Shown here one piece after another: positions 9,140 to 18,454 of a stretch of 48,805 nucleotides of DNA. A program made the translations under genes and the position numbers. Source of the stretch: Acidobacteriota bacterium (GTDB taxonomy: Bacteria > Acidobacteriota > UBA6911); contig JAAYCX010000048.1 of assembly GCA_012729555.1 (NCBI GenBank), forward strand, positions 1 through 48,805, in the 5' to 3' direction. The notes beneath the pieces are model-generated. The model searched no databases. It was not told the DNA's origin and was given only the letters and a program-made list of their open reading frames with translations. How positions within the stretch are numbered: the stretch's first letter is position 1; every line of letters starts with the position of its first letter.

Positions 9140-10057
9140 ATGAACGCACTCAAGGCAATGTCCCTCGGGCTGGTTCTCCTCCTGCCATCGGTCCTGGCCC
9201 TCGGAGACACCCAGGACCGCCGGAGGAGCCGACCGCCCACATTCAAGGTAGGGGTGGAAACGGTCTTTATCAAGGTCGCCGTCACCGACCCCATGAACCG
9301 CTACGTCACCGGCCTCGAAATGGACCATTTCCGCGTCTACGAGGACAAGATCGAACAGGAAATCTCCTATTTCAGCCAGGAGCCGGCGCCCGTGAGCGTG
9401 GGCCTCATTTTCGATATCAGCGCCAGCATGAAGGACAACAACAACATCCGCAAGGCCAAGAGCGCCATCACCCGCTTCCTGCAGTCGGAAAACCCCGAGG
9501 ACGAATGCTTCCTGGTCACCTTCAACGACCGGACCAACCTGGCCCAGCCTTTCACCGAGGACGGCGGCACGATCCAGAACATCGTGGCGCTGCAGAAGCC
9601 GGGGGGGAGCACCGCGCTTTACGACGCCGTGTATATGGGGCTCGACCAGGTGCGGCGGGGCAGGAACGAAAAGAAGGCGCTGATCGTCATCACGGACGGC
9701 GAGGACAACAGCAGCCGCTACTCCCCGGGCGAGGTACGCGAATTCGCCAAGGAGTCGGACGTGCAGATCTACGGCATCGGGGAACAGGGGAAATTGGGCT
9801 ACGGTTACTCCGAAATCCGGAACATCGTAAGTCTCACGGGCGGCCGGGCGTTTTTCCCCACCAGTTTCAATGAACTCGACTACTACATCGACCTCATCCA
9901 TGCCGAACTGCGCAACCAGTACCTGATCGGATATTCCCCCACCAACAGGGCCCACGACGGGAAATGGCGCCGCATCACCGTCAAGCTCGACACCCCCCAG
10001 GGCCTCCCGAAACTGGCCGTGCACGCCAGGGAAGGATATTATGCTCCGAAGAACTGA
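9140..10057 (+). CDS. Secreted VWFA-related protein (acidobacterial type), copy 1
   Basis: 305 residues from the ATG at 9140, which has GAGG six bases upstream; an in-frame TTG at 9128 is less likely. A signal peptide (MNALKAMSLGLVLLLPSVLA) is followed by the pre-domain typical of the acidobacterial VWFA family (VAVTDPMNRYVTGLEMDHFRVYEDK). A von Willebrand A domain begins with an intact metal site DISAS (Asp92, Ser94, Ser96), and ITDGEDNSS supplies the later Asp. It ends with the family's RNQYLIGYSPTNRAHDGKWR segment. Likely a periplasmic or surface adhesion/scaffold protein; the ligand is unknown. Overlaps the next paralogue by 17 bases. Confidence 0.9.
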   Translation: MNALKAMSLGLVLLLPSVLALGDTQDRRRSRPPTFKVGVETVFIKVAVTDPMNRYVTGLEMDHFRVYEDKIEQEISYFSQEPAPVSVGLIFDISASMKDNNNIRKAKSAITRFLQSENPEDECFLVTFNDRTNLAQPFTEDGGTIQNIVALQKPGGSTALYDAVYMGLDQVRRGRNEKKALIVITDGEDNSSRYSPGEVREFAKESDVQIYGIGEQGKLGYGYSEIRNIVSLTGGRAFFPTSFNELDYYIDLIHAELRNQYLIGYSPTNRAHDGKWRRITVKLDTPQGLPKLAVHAREGYYAPKN

Positions 10058-11069
10058 ACCGTCGCCGCGGACCCGTTTCCTGATTTTGCCCCGGGTCGCA
10101 GCAGCCATACTTTGTGCTTTTTTTATCTGCTTTTGCACTATATATGCTCAGGTAACACCTGAAATCACCAAGCAGGAGCCTTCCGGGTCCCCGTTCAAAC
10201 TTGGAGTCAGCGTCGATCTGGTCGTGATGCACACCTCCGTCTATGACAAGGAGGGGCATTTTGTCACCGGGCTCGAGCCGGCCAACTTCAGGATCCACGA
10301 GGACGGGAAGGCCCAGGAAATCGCCGCCTTCGCCCAGGAGGACGTTCCCCTCAGCATCGGCATTCTGCTCGATGTGAGCGGCAGCATGCGGCAGGAAATA
10401 GAACAGGTCAACGGCGCGGCCCTGGCCTTCATCGAGGCGAGCCACGCCGAAGACCAGGTGTTCGTGATCGGGTTCAGCGACGAGGTGGAACTGCTGCAGG
10501 ATTTCACCAGCGACATCGACGAGGTCCGGGATTCGCTCGAAAACACCGTCGTCGCGGGGGGCACGGTCCTGTACGACGCCATCTACCTCGGGGTGCAGAA
10601 GGCGCAGTCGGGAAGCCGGGGAAAAAAGGCGGTGGTCGTCATCACCGACGGCGAGGACAAGGACAGCTATTACAAGCTCGAGGAGCTCGTGGCCAAGGTG
10701 CAGGAGGCGGACGTCCAGGTATTCTGCGTGGGCTTCATCGAGGAGGTCCCGACCCGGAGCCTGTTCGGCCGCTGGTCCAACATCGGGGCGAAAAGGGTCA
10801 TGGACGCCATGACCCGGATCACGGAGGAAACCGGCGGAAAGGCCTATTTCCCGCAGCGGATTTCGGAAATCCACGCCATCGTCGCGGAAATAGCCCGGGA
10901 ATTGAGGACTCAGTACAGCATCGGCTACATCTCTTCGAACAGCGCGCGGGACGGCTCCTTCCGCCGCGTGAGGATCCAGCTGACCGGAACCGGGGACCGC
11001 GACCTGCGCGTCCGCCACCGCAGGGGTTACTACGCCCCCTCGGGCGCGTCCGTGGCGGCGGACGACTGA
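10041..11069 (+). CDS. Secreted VWFA-related protein, copy 2
   Basis: 342 residues, ATG with AAGGA upstream, starting inside the end of copy 1, so the two are translationally coupled. The N-terminal hydrophobic stretch (RVAAAILCAFFICFCTIYAQ) ends in a plausible signal-peptidase site. The VWA metal site DVSGS is intact (Asp111, Ser113, Ser115), with ITDGEDKDS further on. The ending RTQYSIGYISSNSARDGSFR matches copy 1. Copies 1 and 2 clearly arose by duplication. The last 40 bases overlap the convergent larE gene. Confidence 0.9.
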   Translation: MLRRTEPSPRTRFLILPRVAAAILCAFFICFCTIYAQVTPEITKQEPSGSPFKLGVSVDLVVMHTSVYDKEGHFVTGLEPANFRIHEDGKAQEIAAFAQEDVPLSIGILLDVSGSMRQEIEQVNGAALAFIEASHAEDQVFVIGFSDEVELLQDFTSDIDEVRDSLENTVVAGGTVLYDAIYLGVQKAQSGSRGKKAVVVITDGEDKDSYYKLEELVAKVQEADVQVFCVGFIEEVPTRSLFGRWSNIGAKRVMDAMTRITEETGGKAYFPQRISEIHAIVAEIARELRTQYSIGYISSNSARDGSFRRVRIQLTGTGDRDLRVRHRRGYYAPSGASVAADD

Positions 11070-11932
11070 GCCCCTTCTTTCGTGCCCGTCCCGGCCGGAT
11101 ACGACCGGAACCGGTCCTTCTCCTCCGCGCCGAGCACCTCGTTGCCGCTCCCGGTGCGGTACCCCTCGAGATCCAGCGTCACGTACTTGTAGCCGAGGCC
11201 CTTGAAAGCCGAGGCGAGCCGCGCAGCCATGGCCGGATCCAGCGCCTTCGCCAGGTCCTCCGGCCCGAATTCCAGCCGCACCAGGTGTTCGTGGTGCCGG
11301 ACGCGGAAGATCCCGAAACCCATCCCCCGGAGCGCCTCCTCCCCCCGGTCCACGATCCGGAGGGCCTCCTCCGTAATCGGCACGCCGTAGGGGATGCGGG
11401 AAGCCAGGCAGGCGGAGGCCGGTTCATCGGCCGTAGGCAGGCCGTGCAGCCGCGACAGGGCGCGGATCTCGCTCTTGGCGAGCCCCGCTTCCACGAGCGG
11501 GCTGCGCACCCGGTGCTTCTCCGCCGCGCTCCTGCCCGGGCGGTAATCGGCAAGGTCGTCGGTGTTCTGGCCGTCGAGCACCACGGCCCCGAACTCCCGC
11601 GCGACCTCTTCCAGCTGGGCGAACAGTGCGTCCTTGCAATGAAAGCAGCGGCTGGAGCTGTTGGCGCAGAATTCGGGCAGCGTCATTTCCCGCGAATGGA
11701 CGATCCGGCGATGGAGCCCGTAGCGGCGAGCAAAACCGTCCGCCAGCTCCCGCTGGTGGCTGGAAAGGGAGGCGCTCTCGGCCGTGACGGCCAGAGCCCG
11801 TTCACCCAGGACCCGGTGCGCCCTGAAGGCGAGATAGGCGCTGTCGACCCCCCCGCTGTAGGCCACCACGGCGCGCGCGATGCGGGCGAGAAGTTCGTCG
11901 AGCTTCCTTTCCTTTTCCCTTGGATCGGTCAT
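11030..11932 (-). CDS. larE: LarE-type ATP-dependent sulfur transferase
   Basis: 300 residues from the ATG at 11932 (in-frame codons up to 11977 look untranslated). Adenine-nucleotide alpha-hydrolase PP-loop SGGVDS at 26-31. In lactate racemase maturation LarE adenylates the pyridinium precursor and gives up a cysteine sulfur to it. The segment PASACLASRIPYG contains the cysteine that aligns with the sacrificial sulfur residue, and SSRCFHCKDALF is the second conserved cysteine motif. No larB, larC or larA is present here, so the substrate in this organism is uncertain. The 3' end overlaps the convergent VWA gene by 40 bases. Confidence 0.87.
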   Translation of the reverse strand: MTDPREKERKLDELLARIARAVVAYSGGVDSAYLAFRAHRVLGERALAVTAESASLSSHQRELADGFARRYGLHRRIVHSREMTLPEFCANSSSRCFHCKDALFAQLEEVAREFGAVVLDGQNTDDLADYRPGRSAAEKHRVRSPLVEAGLAKSEIRALSRLHGLPTADEPASACLASRIPYGVPITEEALRIVDRGEEALRGMGFGIFRVRHHEHLVRLEFGPEDLAKALDPAMAARLASAFKGLGYKYVTLDLEGYRTGSGNEVLGAEEKDRFRSYPAGTGTKEGAQSSAATDAPEGA

Positions 11933-11946
11933 GGTTCCCGCCGGTG

Positions 11947-12018
11947 AAAAAAAACCCCCGCGCACCGGTGCAGGCACGGCGCGCCTGCGTGGCGGCGGGG
12001 CTTCCGCTCGAGCGGAAA
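11947..12018 (-). terminator. Rho-independent terminator of the LysW-like gene
   Basis: Downstream of the TAG at 12029-12031 the minus strand carries the 16-base palindrome TTCCGCTCGAGCGGAA (12002-12017). A second GC-rich stem follows, bounded by CCCCGC and GCGGGG, and then eight T residues (A run at 11947-11954 on the plus strand). It lies just before larE and separates the two minus-strand genes. Confidence 0.65.
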
Positions 12019-12028
12019 GAGAGCGGGG

Positions 12029-12280
<252 letters not shown>

Positions 12281-12311
12281 AGTGTACCTCCAGTCCAAGC
12301 ATTCCGGGAGA

Positions 12312-12341
12312 CCGGGGTGACGCCTGACGGCGTCACCCCGG
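12312..12341. promoter_or_regulatory. Perfect 13-bp inverted repeat between divergent genes
   Basis: CCGGGGTGACGCC (12312-12324) and GGCGTCACCCCGG (12329-12341) are exact complements separated by TGAC. No T run follows on either side. It lies 32 bases upstream of the LysW-like start and 140 bases upstream of the third VWA gene. It may be an operator or a 5'-UTR hairpin; it does not look like a simple terminator. Confidence 0.5.
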
Positions 12342-12480
12342 GAATTATTAGCACCGCCCTATTTCAAGGTCAATTCAATTTGTCTCGGGCGCGCTTGCCC
12401 GGAATCCTCATTGTGCTACCATTTCAGCGGGTGAAGCGTCAAGAATGTTTCCCGAAACTTTCCGATCCGCGGGGTGGGCG

Positions 12481-13515
12481 ATGACATACCGAACGGGCGC
12501 AATCAAGGGATCCCTGGCTCTGGCCCTGGTCCTGTACATTCTGGGTCACTCCCCCGGCGCTCCCGCCGCAGGCGCCCCCGCCGAAGGCGCCCCCGCCGCG
12601 GCGGAAGAAGAGAGACCGCGCGGGAAGACGTCCATATCGGTGGCCGTGGACCTGGTGACGCTGCAGGTGCTCGTGACCGACAACAAGGGGAACGTCCTCA
12701 CGGGCCTGAAACCGGAAAACTTCAACATTTACGAGGACAAGGTCAAGCAGGAGATCCTCCATTTCTCGGCGGTGGACGCCAACCTCACGGTGGTTCTGCT
12801 GGTGGAATACAGCAAGAAGGTGAACAACTTCATCGACGAGGTCTGGGACGCCATGGACTATTTCGCCCGCAGCCTGCGACCCGGGGACTGGGTCGCCGTC
12901 ATGGGATACGACATGCATACGACCATCGTCAGCGATTTCACCCAGGACCGGCAGAAGATCCACGACGCCCTCCGGCAGTTCAACTACACCACCTGGGACG
13001 AGAGCAACCTTTCCGATGCCGTCATCGAGGTCCTGGACCGCACGGAGGAGATCGAGGGGAAGGTGGCCGTCGTTCTGGTCAGCACCGGGCTCGACACCTT
13101 CAGCCGCCACACCTACGACGACGCCCTGAAGAAATGCCGGCAGGCCAACGCCTCCATCTACGCGATCGGGCTCGGGCAGTGGTACCGGGCCTATGCGGAC
13201 GCCCGCGGATGGATCAGCCAATCCGCGAACCTGGATTACCTCATGGGGGACAACCGCCTGAGGTCGTTCGCGGACCTGACGGGGGGGCAGTCCTACTTCC
13301 CGCGCTTCAACACCGAACTCCCCGCCATCTTCAACAACATATCTCTTCTGCTCCGGAGCCAGTACAGCATCGCCTACGCGTCCTCCAACACGAAGAAGGA
13401 CGGCAAATTCCGCAAAATCCAGGTGGAGGTCCAGGCGGATTTGAAGGATGCCAAGGGAAAGCCGGTGAAGCTCAAGGTCCACACGCGCAAGGGATACACG
13501 GCCAAAGAGATGTAG
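12481..13515 (+). CDS. Secreted VWFA-related protein, copy 3, degenerate metal site
   Basis: 344 residues from the ATG at 12481, with GGGGTGGG upstream; an ATG at 12445 is the alternative. A signal peptide precedes a GAPAAGAPAEGAPAA low-complexity stretch (27-41). The acidobacterial pre-domain (VLVTDNKGNVLTGLKPENF) and the terminal RSQYSIAYASSNTKKDGKFR match copies 1 and 2. The metal-ion site has changed: where they have DxSxS, this protein has VEYSKK (Glu109, Ser111, Lys113), and the later ITDGED is replaced by VSTGLD. It probably does not bind a metal-dependent ligand in the classical way. Confidence 0.88.
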   Translation: MTYRTGAIKGSLALALVLYILGHSPGAPAAGAPAEGAPAAAEEERPRGKTSISVAVDLVTLQVLVTDNKGNVLTGLKPENFNIYEDKVKQEILHFSAVDANLTVVLLVEYSKKVNNFIDEVWDAMDYFARSLRPGDWVAVMGYDMHTTIVSDFTQDRQKIHDALRQFNYTTWDESNLSDAVIEVLDRTEEIEGKVAVVLVSTGLDTFSRHTYDDALKKCRQANASIYAIGLGQWYRAYADARGWISQSANLDYLMGDNRLRSFADLTGGQSYFPRFNTELPAIFNNISLLLRSQYSIAYASSNTKKDGKFRKIQVEVQADLKDAKGKPVKLKVHTRKGYTAKEM

Positions 13516-13577
13516 GGGGCCATTCCTCTGGCCCGGGCCGGTCCCGGCTGCTATGATACTGCTTCGGAACCAAGCCT

Positions 13578-14162
13578 ATGGCGGACGGGACGGATCACCG
13601 GCAGCTCCAGCATCCCCACGGATCGGAATGGGTCAGGCACTGCCCCCGCTGCGGCAGCGGGCTCGAAAGCCGTCGCGTGCACGCGGAGCAGCGCCTGAGG
13701 AAGGTATGCCCCGCGTGCGGCTTCGTCTTCTACCTGAACCCCAAGGTGGTAGCGGCGGCCGTGCCGCGCCAGGGCCCGGGAATCTGGCTTGTGCGCCGGG
13801 ACATCGAGCCGTCCCGCGGGCTCTGGACCTTTCCCGGCGGGTACGTGGACCTCGGGGAAACGGTCCCCGAGGCGGCGGTGCGCGAGGCCTACGAGGAAAC
13901 CCGGCTGGACATCCGCCTGGACGCGCTCCTCGGCGTCTATTCGTACGCGGGGGCCGATGTCGTCATGGTCGTGTACCGGGCCACCGTCGTCGGGGGAACC
14001 GCTTCCCCGACCCCCGAGAGCCGGGAGGTCCGCCGCTTCGACCCGGGCGACATTCCCTGGGGGGAGCTGGCCTTCCCCTCCACGCGCGACGCCCTCGCGG
14101 ATTACGTGCACCCCGAGGCGCCCCCGCCGGGCGCCCGGAAAATCTCTGTCGGAAAGGAATGA
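13578..14162 (+). CDS. NUDIX hydrolase with zinc ribbon
   Basis: 194 residues. The N-terminal zinc ribbon (Cys22, Cys25, Cys44, Cys47) resembles that of NudC-type and related hydrolases. The NUDIX box GGYVDLGETVPEAAVREAYE is at about 91-110 and continues ETRLDI; the Gly near its end is Arg, but the metal-binding REAYEE core is intact. It hydrolyses a nucleoside diphosphate linked to another group; the substrate cannot be told from sequence. Its TGA overlaps the ATG of metG by four bases (ATGA), so the two are coupled. Confidence 0.85.
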   Translation: MADGTDHRQLQHPHGSEWVRHCPRCGSGLESRRVHAEQRLRKVCPACGFVFYLNPKVVAAAVPRQGPGIWLVRRDIEPSRGLWTFPGGYVDLGETVPEAAVREAYEETRLDIRLDALLGVYSYAGADVVMVVYRATVVGGTASPTPESREVRRFDPGDIPWGELAFPSTRDALADYVHPEAPPPGARKISVGKE

Positions 14163-15847
14163 GTGTGGACGCTACCGGAGAAAAGATACTAGTCACCGCT
14201 GCCCTCCCCTACGCCAACGGCCCCCTGCACCTGGGGCATCTCGCCGGCGCCTACATCCCGGCCGATGTCTACGTGCGCTACCAGCGCCTGAAGGGGATGG
14301 ACGTGCTGTTCATCTGCGGCTCGGACGAGCACGGGGTTCCCATCACCATCCGGGCGGACCGGGAAAAGGTGACCCCGCAGGAGGTCGTCGACCGCTACCA
14401 CGCCATCATGGCGGACAGCTTCCGGCGCATGGGCATCCTCTTCGACAACTACTCCAGGACCTCGCTCCCCCTGCATCACAGGATTTCCCAGGAGTTCTTC
14501 CTGACCCTGCACCGCAAGGGGTACATCCGCGAGGAGACCGTGCGGCAGTTCTACTGCGAACCCTGCCGCCGCTTTCTCCCCGATCGTTACATCGAGGGAG
14601 AATGCCCCCACTGCCACGCGTCCGGGGCCCGCGGGGACCAGTGCGAGGCGTGCGGACGCTGGCTGGAGCCGGAACAGCTGATCGCCCCGAAGTGCAAGGT
14701 GTGCGCCGCGGCCCCGGAGCTGCGCTCCACCCGGCACTGGTATTTCGCCCTCTCCCGCCTCCAGGAGAGCCTCGAGCGGTGGCAGGCGTCCAAGCCCGAA
14801 TGGAAGAGCAACGTGCGGGAGTTCTGTTCCGGGTGGTTCAAGGAGGGCCTGACCGACCGGCCCATCACGCGCGACATCGACTGGGGGGTTCCGGTCCCGC
14901 TGCCGGGGGCCGAGGGCAAGGTGCTGTACGTCTGGTTCGACGCCCCCATCGGTTACATCTCTTCCTCGGTGGAGTGGGCCGAAAAGCAGGGGCGGCCCGA
15001 CCGCTGGCGCGATTACTGGCTCGACCCCCGGACGCGCCTGGTGCACTTCATCGGCAAGGACAACATCGTGTTCCACGCCATCGTCTGGCCCGCGGCGCTG
15101 ATGGCCCACGGGGAATACGTCCTCCCCGCCCAGATCCCGGCCAACGAGTTTCTGAACATCGAAGGGCGGAAGATCTCGACCAGCCGCAATTGGGCCGTCT
15201 GGGTGGACGATTACCTGGAGGTCTTTCCCCCGGACCCCCTGCGCTACTACTTCGAGGCCAACGCCCCCGAAAACAAGGACGCCGATTTCACCTGGAAGGA
15301 TTTCCAGGCTCGCAACAACGGCGACCTGGCCGACGTGTTGGGAAACCTGGTCAACCGCTGCCTGACCTTCGTAGAGAAGCACTTCGACGGCCGGGTTCCC
15401 CCGGCCGGGACGCTCCAGCCCGCCGACCGGGCGCTCCTCGACTCCGTCGGGCGCTCCGCCGCTTCGATCGGCGCCTCCCTGGAGGAATTCCAGGTCCGGC
15501 GCGCCGTCACCGAGCTCATGGACCTGGCGCGCTTGGGAAACAAGTACTTCAACGACGCGGCGCCCTGGAGCGAGCTCAAGAAGGACCGGGATCGCTGCGC
15601 ATCCATATTGAACACGACCCTGCAGCTGCAGCTGGCGCTGTCGTTTCTCATGGAGCCCTTCATGCCCCATTCCGCCGAAAAACTCCGGCTCATGCTGGGC
15701 CGCCCCGCAACCCTCGAGGGAGCGCGCTGGGAGGCGGTCGCCGGGCTCCGGCTCGCCGACGGCCACCCGCTCGGAACGCGCGAGATCCTCTTCCACAAGA
15801 TCGAGGATCCCGTCATAGAGGCGCAGATGGCCAAACTGGGAAAATGA
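14159..15847 (+). CDS. metG: Methionyl-tRNA synthetase
   Basis: 562 residues from the ATG at 14159 with AAGGA upstream; the open frame extends upstream to 13553, but that part is out-of-frame NUDIX sequence. Charges tRNA-Met. The class I signatures are HLGH (24-27) and KISTS near 337. The connective domain carries four CxxC knuckles between about 132 and 185 (CEPC, CPHC, CEAC, CKVC), the two-zinc form. The anticodon-binding helical domain is complete, but there is no C-terminal EMAP/Trbp111-like domain, so it is a short type. Confidence 0.96.
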   Translation: MSVDATGEKILVTAALPYANGPLHLGHLAGAYIPADVYVRYQRLKGMDVLFICGSDEHGVPITIRADREKVTPQEVVDRYHAIMADSFRRMGILFDNYSRTSLPLHHRISQEFFLTLHRKGYIREETVRQFYCEPCRRFLPDRYIEGECPHCHASGARGDQCEACGRWLEPEQLIAPKCKVCAAAPELRSTRHWYFALSRLQESLERWQASKPEWKSNVREFCSGWFKEGLTDRPITRDIDWGVPVPLPGAEGKVLYVWFDAPIGYISSSVEWAEKQGRPDRWRDYWLDPRTRLVHFIGKDNIVFHAIVWPAALMAHGEYVLPAQIPANEFLNIEGRKISTSRNWAVWVDDYLEVFPPDPLRYYFEANAPENKDADFTWKDFQARNNGDLADVLGNLVNRCLTFVEKHFDGRVPPAGTLQPADRALLDSVGRSAASIGASLEEFQVRRAVTELMDLARLGNKYFNDAAPWSELKKDRDRCASILNTTLQLQLALSFLMEPFMPHSAEKLRLMLGRPATLEGARWEAVAGLRLADGHPLGTREILFHKIEDPVIEAQMAKLGK

Positions 15848-15859
15848 CCCCGCGCCTCC

Positions 15860-16984
15860 CTACAGCCGGATCTGCTCCACCACGGTCAGGCCGTATCCAT
15901 GGAGGCCGACGATCTTCTTCGGATGGTTCGTGAGCAGGCGTATCCGGCCCGCGCCCAGCTCCCGCAGGATCTGGGCCCCGATTCCGTAGATCCGCAGGTC
16001 GCTGCTGGACTGCGTCTTCGCCGGGAGGGGCGCCGCCTTGGGCGCCCCGTTTTCCCGCGCGTAGGACCGGATCTCTTCCACCAGGGTTTCCCCCTTGTCC
16101 TCCTGGCGGAGGTACACGAGGATCCCGTTGCCGCATTCGTTGATGATCCGCAGCGCGTCCCGCAGCTCGCCCGGCGCCCCGCTGCGCAGCGACCCGAAAA
16201 CGTCGGCCACGGTCGATTGCGAATGCACGCGCACCATCAGCGGAGTCTCCGGGTGGATCTCCCCCTTGATGAGCGCGACGTGGTGGTCCTCGTCCAGCAG
16301 GTTTTCGAAAACGACGATCCTGAAATCCCCGAATTCGGTGGGAAACTCCGCCTCGGTGACGGCCTTCACGAAGGTCTCCGTCTTGAGCCGGTAGGCGATG
16401 ATGTCGGCGACGGTGACCATCCGGATGCCGTGGCGCTCGACGAACTCCCCGAGTTCGGGAACGCGGGCCATGGTCCCGTCTTCGCTCATGATCTCGCAGA
16501 TCACCGCCGCCGGGCAGAGACCGGCCATGCGGGCCAGGTCCACCGACGCTTCCGTCTGCCCCGCGCGCATCAGCACCCCCCCCGGCCGCGCCCTGAGCGG
16601 GAAGACGTGCCCCGGGCGGGCCAGGTCCCCCGGCCCGCTCGCCGGATCGACGGCCGTGAGAATGGTCCGGGCGCGGTCCGCGGCCGATATCCCGGTGGTG
16701 ACGCCGTGCCGGGCTTCGATGGAGACGGTGAAGGCCGTCCCGAAGCGGCTGGTGTTTTCCCCCACCATCATGGGAATGCGCAGCTGGTCCAGCCTCTCCC
16801 CCGTCATGGCCAGGCAGATCAGTCCGCGTCCGTATTTCGCCATGAAATTGATCGCCTCCGGGGTCACCTTGGCGGCCGCGATCGTCAGATCGCCCTCGTT
16901 CTCGCGGTCCTCATCGTCGACGATGACGACCATGCGCCCGTCCCGGATCTCCTCTATCGCCTCTTCGACCCTGCTGAATCCCAA
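15860..16984 (-). CDS. ribBA: 3,4-dihydroxy-2-butanone 4-phosphate synthase fused to degenerate GTP cyclohydrolase II
   Basis: 374 residues, TTG start at 16984 with GAGGTG upstream. The N-terminal half (1-205) is a full Rib[39 protein letters not shown] and [14 protein letters not shown]. It makes the four-carbon riboflavin precursor from ribulose 5-phosphate. The C-terminal half follows the RibA fold but lacks its zinc cysteines: the usual HSECLTGD reads HSQSTVAD and LRCDCG reads LRSGAPG. QEGRGIGL is also altered to [11 protein letters not shown] cyclohydrolase activity is therefore unlikely, and another enzyme must supply that step. ribE lies 1.5 kb away on the same strand. Confidence 0.92.
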   Translation of the reverse strand: MGFSRVEEAIEEIRDGRMVVIVDDEDRENEGDLTIAAAKVTPEAINFMAKYGRGLICLAMTGERLDQLRIPMMVGENTSRFGTAFTVSIEARHGVTTGISAADRARTILTAVDPASGPGDLARPGHVFPLRARPGGVLMRAGQTEASVDLARMAGLCPAAVICEIMSEDGTMARVPELGEFVERHGIRMVTVADIIAYRLKTETFVKAVTEAEFPTEFGDFRIVVFENLLDEDHHVALIKGEIHPETPLMVRVHSQSTVADVFGSLRSGAPGELRDALRIINECGNGILVYLRQEDKGETLVEEIRSYARENGAPKAAPLPAKTQSSSDLRIYGIGAQILRELGAGRIRLLTNHPKKIVGLHGYGLTVVEQIRL

Positions 16985-17011
16985 AATTCACCTCTGCGCT
17001 GAAAAAATGTT

Positions 17012-17040
17012 ATTGTATCCGTTGTCCGGGCCGGAGTCAT
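17012..17040 (-). promoter_or_regulatory. Promoter of ribBA
   Basis: On the minus strand ATGACT (17040-17035), a 17-base spacer and TACAAT (17017-17012) precede the TTG start at 16984 by about 28 bases. There is no room for an FMN riboswitch between this promoter and the gene. Confidence 0.5.
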
Positions 17041-17119
17041 ATAAAAGTGCGGGTTCCCCCGCTTTTGCCCACTCCAGTCCCCTTTTGGAACGGAAACGCC
17101 AGCTCCCGGGACATCGCGA

Positions 17120-17827
17120 ATGATTCGTGCGACGCTGCTCTACCTCTTTACCGGGCTCTTCATCCTGGTTCTCGCGCCTCCGGCCATCGCCTGGACCCTC
17201 CTGGCCCGCCGCGATTCGCTGCTCTACACCCTCGCGCGCGCCTGCATCCGCACCGGTGGATGGATCTGCGGTATCAGGGTCAGGGTCGAGGGGAAGGACA
17301 AGATCCCACCGGGGCGGACCTGCGTCTTTCTCTCCAATCACCAGGGGAACATCGACGGCCCGGTGCTGCTCCACGCCCTGCCGCACAACTGGGCGGCCCT
17401 CGTCAAGAAGGAGATGATGCGCCTGCCCGTGCTTTCCCTGGTCCTCGAGCGCGCGGGCTTCGTCCCCATCGAACGCCTGAATCCGAAACAGGCGCACGCC
17501 GGAATCGACGAAGGGGCGCGGCGCCTGGCCGCCGGCAAGCATTTCGTGGCCTTCCCCGAGGGGACCCGCAGCCGAGACGGCCGCCTCGGCCCGTTCAAGA
17601 AGGGGGTGTTCCTCATGGCGATCAAGGCCGGGGCCCCCGTGGTCCCCGTCACGATCCTCGGGAGTTCGGCCGTCCTCCCCCCGGGGCGTTACGCCGTGCG
17701 CCCGGGCGAGGTCCGCGTCATCCTCCACGGCCCGATCGAAACCGGCCGCCTGGGCCTGGAGGACCGGGACGACCTCATCGCCGAAACCCGCCGGGCGATC
17801 GCCTCGGCGCTCCCGGCGGACGGTTAG
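17120..17827 (+). CDS. plsC: 1-acyl-sn-glycerol-3-phosphate acyltransferase
   Basis: 235 residues. Adds the second acyl chain in phosphatidic acid synthesis at the inner face of the cytoplasmic membrane. The N-terminal hydrophobic segment (3-28) is a membrane anchor. The acyltransferase motif NHQGNID has His74 and Asp79 (HX4D). [10 protein letters not shown] near 148 is the glycerol-phosphate binding motif, and GAPVVPVTI is motif IV. It is divergent from ribBA, and its stop overlaps the end of the convergent secreted hypothetical by four bases. Confidence 0.9.
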   Translation: MIRATLLYLFTGLFILVLAPPAIAWTLLARRDSLLYTLARACIRTGGWICGIRVRVEGKDKIPPGRTCVFLSNHQGNIDGPVLLHALPHNWAALVKKEMMRLPVLSLVLERAGFVPIERLNPKQAHAGIDEGARRLAAGKHFVAFPEGTRSRDGRLGPFKKGVFLMAIKAGAPVVPVTILGSSAVLPPGRYAVRPGEVRVILHGPIETGRLGLEDRDDLIAETRRAIASALPADG

Positions 17828-18453
17828 GGGCCTTCACTCAGCTTCTTCCCCTTGATCCACCGGAGCGTGTTCTGCCGGTCGGTCGTGACCCCCGTGAGCT
17901 GCTGCTCGTAGCTGCGCAGGCTATAACGCAGGAGCAGCGGGTTGTCCTCGTCGTCGAGGAACCACCGCTCCCCCCCGCGTCCGTCCAGGACCTTCACGAC
18001 CCGCATCCGGACCGGGGCGCCGTTCACTTCCACCTCCGTCTCCGCTTCGCCGGCGACGCGGAAACGGGTGGAGACCCCGTCGAGAACGCACCTCGCCGCC
18101 TTCTCCTCCTTCAACTCCCGGAAAATCTTCCGGCTCAGCCACAGGGTCGTCGAGTTGTGCGCCCTCCTGTCCATCCCGGCCTTGAAAAGGGAGGAGGTTT
18201 CAAAACCCCTGGCCTCGAGCACCTCCTTTTCGGGTATGAAAACGGTTCCCTGGGACCTCCCGTCCTCCCACTCCAGGAACCGGTCGGGCCCGAAGCGCGC
18301 GATGCGGGCCACGAACGTCGTCTCCTGGTGCGGCGACTGCGTCTTCCAGACCAGCACGGAATCCCGGCCGAGTCTGAGCGGGGCGTCCTCCCCCGCCGCG
18401 GCCAGGACCGAAATCGCCGCGCAGGCGATGCAGATGCGGATCGACAGTGTCAT
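17824..18453 (-). CDS. Secreted hypothetical protein
   Basis: 209 residues, not recognised. Begins with a short signal peptide (MTLSIRICIACAAISVLAAAG). The rest is beta-rich with alternating charge and a conserved-looking WLSRKIFRELKEEKAARCVLDG segment. The closing half (RWFLDDEDNPLLLRYSLRSYEQQLTGVTT) resembles the way secreted DUF3108-like proteins end, but I would not assign it. It starts one base after the ribE stop, so it is the last gene of the scpA-scpB-rluB-ribE operon. Expected in the periplasm. Confidence 0.7.
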   Translation of the reverse strand: MTLSIRICIACAAISVLAAAGEDAPLRLGRDSVLVWKTQSPHQETTFVARIARFGPDRFLEWEDGRSQGTVFIPEKEVLEARGFETSSLFKAGMDRRAHNSTTLWLSRKIFRELKEEKAARCVLDGVSTRFRVAGEAETEVEVNGAPVRMRVVKVLDGRGGERWFLDDEDNPLLLRYSLRSYEQQLTGVTTDRQNTLRWIKGKKLSEGP

Positions 18454-18454
18454 A

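Noticed and set aside
13553-14158. N-terminal extension of metG
   Set aside because: This part of the frame is an out-of-frame reading of the NUDIX gene; the HLGH motif and AAGGA place the start at 14159.
16985-17119. FMN riboswitch ahead of ribBA
   Set aside because: The gap is only 135 bases, is shared with plsC, and the likely promoter lies about 28 bases from the start; no RFN-type conserved blocks are visible.
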